The notes beneath the pieces were generated by a model. The model was not told where the DNA came from. It worked only from the letters and a program-made list of their open reading frames with translations, and did not search any database. Below, one piece after another: positions 44,233 to 51,512 of a stretch of 64,000 nt of DNA; position 1 is the first letter of the stretch, and each line of letters begins with the position of its first letter. Both the position numbers and the translations under genes were made by a program. This DNA comes from Bin87 sp034423595 (GTDB taxonomy: Bacteria > Chloroflexota > Dehalococcoidia > Lucifugimonadales > UBA3495), in contig OZ242258.1 in the NCBI GenBank assembly GCA_965207025.1, forward strand, positions 620,001 to 684,000, read 5' to 3'.

Positions 44233-44510
44233 GGATTGATCACCCGGTCAGGGTTGGACAGTGCTTCCCATTCCACGTCTATCGGGCTGATGATATCGCC
44301 CAGGATCTTCATCCGGTCCCGTCCAGCGCCGAAGAGGGTCTTGGGCCGTTCCTGAAAGGCGGTGAGCTTCGCTACCGGTTTCCCGTTCTTGGTAATTACG
44401 ATTTCACCCCCATTCTCGGCCACTTCGTCCATGAGCTTCAAGCACTTGGACTTGAACTCGGAAGCCTTGATGGTTCGCTGGCTGCCCGTTTCCCCATTTG
44501 ACGTTGCCAT
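44229..44510 (-). CDS. Phd/YefM-type antitoxin
   Basis: This is a 93-residue antitoxin with the conserved Phd N-terminus (TIKASEFKSKCLKLMDEVAE, NGGEIVITKNGKPVAKLTAF) that dimerises and binds its operator. A disordered C-terminus (DVEWEALSNPD) wraps the toxin. ATG 44510 is chosen because AGAGGAAA precedes it closely; an upstream extension to 44555 lacks this. It lies 60 bases after hsdM and overlaps the PIN toxin start by four bases. Confidence 0.88.
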   Translation of the reverse strand: MATSNGETGSQRTIKASEFKSKCLKLMDEVAENGGEIVITKNGKPVAKLTAFQERPKTLFGAGRDRMKILGDIISPIDVEWEALSNPDRVINP

Positions 44511-44570
44511 GTAGTTTCCTCTTTCCGTAACGGTAGGACAATTAACCATAGCCACGACTATGGTCGTATT

Positions 44571-46097
44571 CTACCGCGCGTACCCCATCTCTGCCAAGAG
44601 CGCATCCATCCGCGCAACCGCCTCATCTCGCCGCCGCTCGGCATCCCGCAGTTGGACCAGGGCCTCCTCCACCGGCATCACCTCCACCGGCTCGGTGGTG
44701 TCCACGTAGCGGCTGATGTTCAGGTTGAAGTCGTTGGCCTGAATCTCCTCCAGGTCGGCGACGTGGGCGAACCGCTCCACATCCTCGAAGGCCCGATACG
44801 CCGCCACTATCTCCTGAGTGTGCTCCGGGTCGATGTAATTCTGGGCCTTGCCGGGCCGGAAGTAACCCTCCTGGGCCGCGTCCACGAACAGCACTTTGTC
44901 CCGACGCTCCTGTGGTTTGTTCCGGTTAAGGACGCAGATGGACACCGGTATGCTAGCGCCAAAGAACAGGTTGGGAGCCAGGCCGATTACCGCCTCGAAC
45001 AGGTCGGCCTCCACGATTCCCTTCCGTATCTTGCCCTCGGACCCACCCCGGAACAATATCCCGTGGGGCATCACCACCCCCACCATGCCTTGGGCGTTGG
45101 TTACACCCAGCATATGCAACAGGAAGGCGAAGTCGCCCCTGGTCTTGGGCGGGACCGCCCCGTAGCGGTCGAAGCGATGATGCGGGTCGTTGGGAGCGAA
45201 GTCGTGGCCCCATTGCTTCAGGCTGAAGGGCGGATTGGCGATCACCCTGTCGTAGGCCAACAGCCGCCCCGACGGGTCCATCAAGCCCGGCTCGGCTATC
45301 ACGTCTCCAGCCTCCATCCGGGCGGAGCGCAGGTCATGGAGCAGCAGGTTCAGCTTGCCGATGGCCAGGGTGCCCAGGTTGCGCTCCTGGCCGTGCAACA
45401 CCAGGTTGCGGGTGTCGCCCCCCTTCTCCCTCACGTACTCGGCGGTATAGATCAGCATTCCAGCGGAACCGGCGGCAGGGTCGCAAATGCGCATACCTTC
45501 TTGGGGTTCCAGCAACTCTACTATCAGGCGGACTACCTCCCGGGGAGAGTAAAACTCGCCGCCCTTCTTGCCGGCATCGTCCGCGAACTGGTAGATGAGA
45601 TACTCGTAAGCGTCGCCCAGCACGTTCCCCGTACCACCTTGGTCCCGCAAGTTGGCGTCCCGCAGGTCCAAATCGCTGAAGTGGTTGACCAGGCTGCGGA
45701 TGATGCGCTCCCTATTGGCCGGGCTGCCCAGCTTGGTCTCGTCGTTCCAGTTGGTGCCCACCAACACCCCGTCCAATCGGGGGGTGTTGGCATCCTCGAT
45801 GGCATGGCTGGCGATGTTCAGGGTTTCGCCTAGGTTCATGGAAGCGGCGGCGATGGCCTCCCAACGGGCCGACTCCGGGACGAAGAACTCGTGCTCGTCC
45901 CGGTCCTCGAGGGCCGTCTCTCTGGGTACCCCCGAGGCCACCGCGTCCTGGATTTCTTCGTCGAACCTGTCTGAAAGGCGTTTCAGGAAAAGAACCGAAA
46001 AGATGTAGTTTTTGTAGTCTGCCGAGTCTATCTGCCCCCGCAGTATGTCGGCAGCCTGCCACAGCTTCGATTCCAATTCCGGTCTGCTCAGCGGCAT
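44571..46097 (-). CDS. hsdM: Type I restriction enzyme, methyltransferase subunit
   Basis: This is a 508-residue N6-adenine methyltransferase. The N-terminal helical HsdM domain is ESKLWQAADILRGQIDSADY. The SAM pocket is RICDPAAGSAGMLIYTAEYV. The catalytic NPPF motif lies in RVIANPPFSLKQWG. Other conserved blocks are FYSPREVVRLIVELLEPQ and VVMPHGILFRGGSEGKIRKG. It modifies the host site with HsdS. It starts 10 bases after the single-TRD HsdS-like gene and ends 60 bases before the antitoxin gene. Confidence 0.95.
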   Translation of the reverse strand: MPLSRPELESKLWQAADILRGQIDSADYKNYIFSVLFLKRLSDRFDEEIQDAVASGVPRETALEDRDEHEFFVPESARWEAIAAASMNLGETLNIASHAIEDANTPRLDGVLVGTNWNDETKLGSPANRERIIRSLVNHFSDLDLRDANLRDQGGTGNVLGDAYEYLIYQFADDAGKKGGEFYSPREVVRLIVELLEPQEGMRICDPAAGSAGMLIYTAEYVREKGGDTRNLVLHGQERNLGTLAIGKLNLLLHDLRSARMEAGDVIAEPGLMDPSGRLLAYDRVIANPPFSLKQWGHDFAPNDPHHRFDRYGAVPPKTRGDFAFLLHMLGVTNAQGMVGVVMPHGILFRGGSEGKIRKGIVEADLFEAVIGLAPNLFFGASIPVSICVLNRNKPQERRDKVLFVDAAQEGYFRPGKAQNYIDPEHTQEIVAAYRAFEDVERFAHVADLEEIQANDFNLNISRYVDTTEPVEVMPVEEALVQLRDAERRRDEAVARMDALLAEMGYAR

Positions 46098-46106
46098 CGC
46101 TTTCTC

Positions 46107-46715
46107 CTAATCCCGGTGGCCAGTGTCCTGGTACATAACCTCTTGAATCAACGAATCTCTGATTAGGTCTCTACGCAACCTGGCGGCTTGCATGGCGGCC
46201 TGGTACGCTGCCTCGGATGTTTCTACCAATCGGGCCAATCGCTCCAATTCTGGAAGGCGCGGCACAGGTACCTCAATTTCCCCCAGACTGCTGGCAGAAA
46301 GCGCCTTGAGAGTGGCTGTTACTACCAGCCGTTTTTTCATCTCCGCTCTGCCGACCCTGGACGTCAAGAAGTACCATATCCAATGCCCCATGCCAGCTCC
46401 AGGGTCATTTGCGCGCACCACCAACAAGGTGATTCCCGCTACCATCCGCGACACGTCGGGCTGTACCAGGGCAGCCTCGATTGACCCGGCCCGCGCAGTG
46501 ACCAGCACATCGAAGGGACGAAGGAGATGCCGCTCCGAGCGGCTGTTCCAATCCACGTTGACCGTCCGTAGCTCTATAAGGGACACCAGTCTGCCTTCAT
46601 CGACGTTCCTGCTTTCGACCACTTCTAGCGTCCAGTCGCCTCGTTTGGCGCCGGCCCCATGCCCCGCCAGCGAGAGACCCTGTGAAATCGAGGCTATGTC
46701 CCGCAACTGAGCCAT
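46107..46715 (-). CDS. Half-length HsdS-like specificity protein
   Basis: This is a 202-residue protein with one target recognition domain followed by the conserved helix segment: an N-terminal AQLRDIASISQGLSLAGHG, then SSLGEIEVPVPRLPELERLA and a dimerisation-type helix. Normal HsdS proteins have two such units (~430 residues), as does the one at 42551. Half-length S subunits can dimerise to give a symmetrical specificity. Whether it partners this hsdM or is a relic cannot be told from sequence. It is the first gene of the R-M operon, next to a divergent promoter region (46716-46988) with a TATAAT box at 46764-46769 on the plus strand. Confidence 0.7.
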   Translation of the reverse strand: MAQLRDIASISQGLSLAGHGAGAKRGDWTLEVVESRNVDEGRLVSLIELRTVNVDWNSRSERHLLRPFDVLVTARAGSIEAALVQPDVSRMVAGITLLVVRANDPGAGMGHWIWYFLTSRVGRAEMKKRLVVTATLKALSASSLGEIEVPVPRLPELERLARLVETSEAAYQAAMQAARLRRDLIRDSLIQEVMYQDTGHRD

Positions 46716-46988
46716 TTTACAAATATAGCCGTATTATGATGAAACAGCAATACTAGTCAGTGTTATAATTTACCTCCAATGGAGCAATTGCGGAGCCCGA
46801 AGTCCAATGTCCCCGACCTTGACAGCAGGTGTACAACGCACCGGAAAGACAGCGTGATGGGCACGCCGCTTTTTGTGGCGGTGTTGCAGGGTAGTCGAAG
46901 ATCCCAACTCAAATCTGCTGTTGCCTCAGACTTTCCAGCAATCGGACAACGAGGAACTGAAAGGCGACGTTGATCTCAGGAGGCGAAA

Positions 46989-48074
46989 ATGGCGTTGACG
47001 ATGCAGCAAACGAAGGAAACCATCCTTGCCCTGCTGGGCGCCGCCAACGGGCTGGAGGCCCAGCCTTTGGCACCACATCCATTTACAGTTGACGAGTACA
47101 TGGAGCCGGGGAATTACGCCAACGCCGAAAGCGTTGAGCATGGAACGGAAGGGGATAGGTTTAATTGGGTTGCCTATTCTGCCTACGAGGAAAAGGACTA
47201 CTTGAACGGCCAGGATTTGGCGGCTAAGTTGAAGCGAGTGTTTGCCTCAGACGAACTGTGTCAGGACGTCCACATGACCATCTACCAAACCGAAGACGAA
47301 ATCGCTCACCGTGTGGAATACCGTTTCCATACTTTCGGCACTGTCGGCGTCGAGGATTCTGAGAGTCCCGATAGACCCGATTTTTGCCCATCCTGCGGCT
47401 GGAACACTCAGCATCTGAAATGCAACGCAGGACCTGACGACCATCCCAGCGAAGCTTGCCATTACCTTTGTGTGAACTGCGGCGTGAACACAGGGATAAC
47501 CACCCCGTGTCTTCGTAGGATAATCGTCAACATGGAAATAAAGTCGGAGGCGTTCTTGACTCGTTCGCCGAACATCGTTTCGGCTGTCAGCCCGGACGTG
47601 ATCAGTGCGGCCGGAGAGATTTTGATCGGCTACGCGCTGGCTGAGAACAACCTGCGAGCTATGATGGTGAATGTGCCCGGTCATAAGCCTGGCAGCAACC
47701 TGTCAGCGGATATTAAACGTCTGAAAAAACACAAGGATGCAATCGTGTCGTCAGCGTCGGCGAAATCAGCCGATGGTGGGCAAGCGATGGAAGATTGCAT
47801 TGACGCCATCGTCAATGCGTTTGACCGGACCCTGGCAAAACGGAATGCGCTTGCTCATGGCCAATTAGAGCAGGTGGGATTGTCCACATTCACTATCGGC
47901 GGTTACGATACCGACCGCGACAGAAACCGGGGTTCACGGCTCCAAATCGAACACGCCGGCGAGACTGTGGAATTGACCGAAGACCGAATTCAGGGGTTGC
48001 TCGATAATGTTCGTGAGCTACAGGCCCATGTCGGGCACCTCGGCCATATATTGGAATTTCTAGCGAGCCAGTGA
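46989..48074 (+). CDS. Zinc-ribbon plus HEPN-like protein (candidate defence effector)
   Basis: This is a 361-residue protein starting at ATG 46989 behind AGGAGG. The first ~120 residues are unassigned. Residues ~135-170 carry a zinc-binding pattern: FCPSCGW, LKC, then YLCVNCG. Residues ~200-355 are helical and include R-N-A-L-A-H in LAKRNALAHGQLE. That is the R-x4-H signature of HEPN ribonuclease domains, within a helical bundle typical of the fold. It is divergent from the R-M operon and is the last gene before attR. I do not recognise a named family; assignment as a HEPN toxin is inference from the motif. Confidence 0.6.
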   Translation: MALTMQQTKETILALLGAANGLEAQPLAPHPFTVDEYMEPGNYANAESVEHGTEGDRFNWVAYSAYEEKDYLNGQDLAAKLKRVFASDELCQDVHMTIYQTEDEIAHRVEYRFHTFGTVGVEDSESPDRPDFCPSCGWNTQHLKCNAGPDDHPSEACHYLCVNCGVNTGITTPCLRRIIVNMEIKSEAFLTRSPNIVSAVSPDVISAAGEILIGYALAENNLRAMMVNVPGHKPGSNLSADIKRLKKHKDAIVSSASAKSADGGQAMEDCIDAIVNAFDRTLAKRNALAHGQLEQVGLSTFTIGGYDTDRDRNRGSRLQIEHAGETVELTEDRIQGLLDNVRELQAHVGHLGHILEFLASQ

Positions 48075-48284
48075 GGCGGCAATAGAATCCAACGTTTTCA
48101 AAGCGACCTGCACAATGGGCCTGAAATCGAGTTCATTGGTGCCCAAGCCCGAATTCAATCCCCCAATTTGCAAAGTGCGTTGTAATCTCCAGGGAATGAA
48201 TCGGCCTGGAAGGCTACGATGCCTTTGCTGGCGTAGGATCAAAGCAATGTCGCCACCCAAGAATACCTGATTTTTTGGTGTTGA

Positions 48285-48318
48285 TTGGATAACGGATATC
48301 TTGGCCCAGGAGGTGGTG
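48285..48318. other. attR junction of the ICE (core TG at 48302-48303)
   Basis: Left of the core is ICE DNA (AACGGATATCT); right of it is recombinase coding sequence (GCCCAGGAGG). The ICE arm is an imperfect mirror of the arm at attL (CGGATATC versus GATACCGG). Confidence 0.85.
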
Positions 48319-49417
48319 CGGGGAATGCGCGAGGCCGCCTCCCGGGGCTACTTCCTGGCATCCCGCGCTCCCTTCGGGTACAAGCGCATCAAGGTCAGCG
48401 ACGGGATGAAGGACCGTCCCACCCTGGAGATTGACCCGGACGCCGCGCCCATCATCAAGGAGATCTTCGAGAGTTCCCGGCGGGGCAACGGGTTGAAGGA
48501 AATCTGCAAGGAGCTGAACGACCGGGGCATCACCAATCGGGGCAAGCGGTGGCAGAAGAGCCCGGTACACGCCATGCTGACCAACGAAGCCTACACCGGT
48601 ACGGCGGTGTGGGGAGTGAACAGCAAGGACCCGAAGACGGGTGAGCCGGTGCGGGTAGAGAACGCGTGGCCCGCCCTCGTGGCCCGGGAGACCTTCGAAG
48701 CCGTGCAGCAGGGACTCCACCAGCGGGCGCCGGCGCAGCAGCGGCCCGCGCGGGTGGGCAGCCAGTACCTGCTGAGCGGCCTGCTCCGCTGCGGGGTGTG
48801 CGGCAAGTCCTACTCGGGGCAGGCGGCCAAGAGCGGGCAGTTCGCCTACTACGTCTGCGCCAGGCTGCTGCGGGAGGGAGCGGGAAGCTGCACGGGCCGC
48901 TACCTGAACGCGGAGCGGGTGGAGGACTACATCATCGAAAAGGTGCGGGAGCGGATACTCACCGAGGAGACCATCACCGAACTGGTGACGTTGGTGGCCG
49001 AGGAGATCGACGCCCTGGCCGGTGAGGTCAACAGCCGGCTCAAGGCCATCGCAGCCGAGCTTGCCGACGTGGAGAGCCGGCTGGAGAACCTCTACCAGGC
49101 GCTGGAGACCAAGCAGTTGCCGATAGAGGCGCTGTCGCCCCGCATCCTGTCATTGAAGGCGCGGCAGGACAAGTTGGTGGCGGCGAAGGAGGAGGCCGAG
49201 GGCCAGTTGGAGCGGCGACGGGCTGATCTGCCCACCAGCCGGGAGATCAAGGGGTACGTGGCCGACTTCCGTGAGTTCCTGAAGGAGGGGACGTTCCCGG
49301 AGCGGAAGGCGTTGATACGGAACTTTGTGGAGGGCATCGAGATCGTGGACGACGCGGCGACGCTGACGTACACCATCCCCATGCCGCAGGACGGGGTGAC
49401 GCGGGAGGCGGTGTTCG
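48304..49417 (+). pseudogene. Large serine recombinase of the outer element, C-terminal half
   Basis: Starting with AQEVVRGMREAASRG this frame supplies the missing remainder of the gene at 4905. It holds the recombinase domain (RAPFGYKRIKV...NEAYTGTAVWG), a zinc ribbon (CGVCGKSYSG, then YYVC and C) and the coiled-coil C-terminus (LADVESRLENLYQALETKQL). The conserved C-terminal strand LTYTIPMPQDGVTRE ends shortly before 49418, where the IS5-type transposase start codon overlaps. The frame continues on without a stop to 49740, so the natural C-terminus is lost or fused. In situ it has no proper start. Reconstructed with the left half it is ~518 residues or more, normal for the family. Confidence 0.88.
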
Positions 49418-50166
49418 ATGGCGAAACCTTTGGTCAGCGACGAACTATGGGAGATCATACAACCGCTGCTGCCCGCCCCCAAACCTCGGCGGTTCCGCAA
49501 TCCGGGACGCCAGGCGCTGGACGACCGCAAGGCGCTAACTGGCATTCTGTTCGTACTGAAGAGCGGTCCACCGCAGGCGGACTGCCCCAAGAGACGGGTT
49601 GTGGTTCCGGGATGACCCCGTATCAAGTACGGGGCAGGCTCTGCTGGCGCTGGCTGCCGGATTGGCAGCCAGCCGGAGTGTGGCAGAATCTCCACGAAAC
49701 GCTGTTGTCCCGATTGCACGGTGCGGACCGCCTGGACTGATCCCGGGCTTGCGTGGACAGCATGTCGGTGCGGCCCGTGGGTGGTGGGGAAAAAGACCGG
49801 CCCCAATCCCACGGACCGGGGCAAGCTCGGGAGCAAGCATCACATGCTCACCGAGGCCAATGGAACACCCCTGTCGGCTATCCCGACCGGGGCCAATCGC
49901 CACGACGTAACCCAGTTGTTGCCCCTGGTGGACGGGGTGCCGCCGGTGCGCGGTCAATGGGGCCGAGTCGCCGACCGGAACGGGTGTATGCGGATCGGGC
50001 ATATGACTCGCTACGGCATCGCCAGGAATTGCGGAGGCGCCACATCGCGCCGGCCTTGGCTCGGCGGGGCGGGAACACGGCAGCGGGTTGGGGAGTGCAC
50101 CGCTGGGTGGTGGAGCGGGCCGTGGGCTGGCTGCACCAGTTCCGCCGGCTGCGGGTACGCCACTAG
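49418..50166 (+). pseudogene. IS5-family (DUF4096-type) transposase, multiply frameshifted
   Basis: The N-terminus (MAKPLVSDELWEIIQPLLPA, ALDDRKALTGILFVL) is intact but breaks near 49565. LPQETGCGSGM and WLPDWQPAGVWQNLHETLLS continue in a second frame that ends at 49740. VVGKKTGPNPTDRGKLGSKH and GANRHDVTQLLPLVDGVPPV lie in a third. RRPERVYADRAYDS and VHRWVVERAVGWLHQFRRLR finish the protein in a fourth, with the stop at 50164-50166. A short palindromic insert (CCCCGTATCAAGTACGGGG) sits inside at about 49617-49635. The start codon lies in the recombinase coding sequence with no space for a left inverted repeat, so the copy is truncated or fused. Confidence 0.85.
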
Positions 50167-50252
50167 CGCCGCGCCGACATTCATGAATCCTTACTGTCCA
50201 TCGGGTGTTAGCTCATCTGCTTCCGACGCTGGACTTATTTCTGTTAGGGGTT

Positions 50253-50395
50253 CTAAAGCCAAGGTGGGATGTACATTTAAGTGGCGATGATGATCAGCGG
50301 GGTTAAGCCCGTGAATCCTTCTCATCCGTACTTGGGGAACGACCCGGCTCCATCGTTTGACCCCCCACCATCTGGGCATTTGACCTTGGCTTTAG
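50253..50395. repeat. 143-bp inverted-repeat element (MITE or IS remnant)
   Basis: CTAAAGCCAAGGT (50253-50265) and ACCTTGGCTTTAG (50383-50395) are perfect 13-base inverted repeats enclosing a non-coding 117-base interior. The arms are partly similar further in. Size and structure fit a miniature transposable element or a solo pair of IS ends. Confidence 0.5.
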
Positions 50396-50438
50396 TTTAG
50401 GATAGCCGTCGGAAATCCGAACCACCGGAGGTCTTGCC

Positions 50439-51330
50439 ATGACAGGCAGCATCAGGCAGCCCGGGCTCCTGGGAAATCCAGGTGTTCCTGGGACGCGACG
50501 CTAACGGCAAACGCATCCGCAACACGGAAACCGTACGTGGAAAGAAAGCCGACGCCGAGCGCAGGCTCCGCGAAATCCTGACCGAGGTAGACAAAGACAT
50601 CCCCCTCACGAAAACCCGCTACAAGGTCGGCGAATGGCTGGAACGCTGGCTGGACGAAAAACGGGGCGATGGCCTCCGCGAAAAATCCATCGACCGCTAC
50701 GAAGTCATCATCCGCCTGCACCTCAAACCCGCAATCGGGAATATCCCGCTGAAAAACTGAGGCCGATCCAAATCCGCGAACTGGAACTGGAACTGACCAA
50801 GGAGCAACTGACCGAAAAGGGACGCACCAAGAAGGAGATGGACCCCATCGGCGTACAACAAGTTCACCACGTCCTGGACGCCGCCCTGGACCAAACCTAC
50901 AAAATGGAACTCATCGGGCGGAACCCGGCCGCGCTGGTCGCGCCGCCGAAGTGCCCGAGCAAAGAGGAGTTTGTCCCAGAAGTCGCGCAGGTTCGATCCC
51001 TGGTGTCGGAGGCGCAGCAATCCGCCACCACCTGTCGGCGGTTATACATCTGGCTGCCTACACCGGCCTCCGGCGTGGCGAACTCGCGGGGTTGACCTGG
51101 AAGAACGTGAAACTCAATGCCAGATACTTGTCGGTCGTCCAGTCCCTGGTGGTGACCGCGCACGGCGTCAAACTGGAACCCCCGAAGACCCGGAAGGGCC
51201 GACGCGACATCGAACTCGACCTTGAAACGGTCGAAGTATTGCGGAAGCATCGCAACGCGCAACGCCGGTCAGCGAAGGCCCTTGGAATTAAGCCGCCACG
51301 CTTCGATGCCGCTACAATCGGACCTCAACC
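50439..51330 (+). pseudogene. Tyrosine recombinase (phage-type integrase), decayed
   Basis: From ATG 50439 (GGAGG just upstream) fragments of one integrase can be read with frame changes near 50463, 50757 and 51030. The AP2-like N-terminus is WEIQVFLGRDANGKRIRNTE. The SAM-like core-binding domain is YKVGEWLERWLDEKRGDGLR...HLKPAIGNIPL, then QVHHVLDAALDQTYKMELIG. The start of the catalytic domain is LAAYTGLRRGELAGLTWKNV, with the first catalytic Arg. The His-x-x-Arg and Tyr parts are absent; similarity ends near 51300. It is an old integrase beside the split serine recombinase. Confidence 0.8.
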
Positions 51331-51512
51331 CGTCCGTGGTCGCAGAATAGAGATTAGAGTAGGAAATCTCACCCTACAGCACTCCACCATACCCTGCTTT
51401 AGTGATATTATCGAGTCCCTTCATCGGCTCCACTCTCTCACTATTGGCGGCCTTCGTACTCGAACCGGTATCACTCCGAACAACCGGACAGTCGCCGATC
51501 CGGAGGCCCTAA

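Larger units (their letters stand above)
5346..48303. mobile_element. Integrative and conjugative element inserted in a serine recombinase gene
   Basis: The element spans 42,958 bases and is bounded by the two halves of one recombinase gene, which rejoin in frame when it is removed. It carries its own integrase at the left end, a conjugative ATPase and coupling-protein set, pilins, channel proteins, a replication-relaxation protein, regulators, surface adhesins and a restriction-modification/defence block at the right end. Rejoining the ends gives an attP candidate around CGGATATCT-TG-ATACCGG, whose arms are imperfect inverted repeats. Conjugative ability is inferred from gene content. VirB7-10 homologues are absent, as expected for a host without a VirB-type outer-membrane core complex. 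Confidence 0.85.

Noticed and set aside
46764..46769. TATAAT box as a proven promoter for the 46989 gene
   Set aside because: The -10 is good but no acceptable -35 lies at 16-18 bases, so it is only mentioned with the neighbouring gene.
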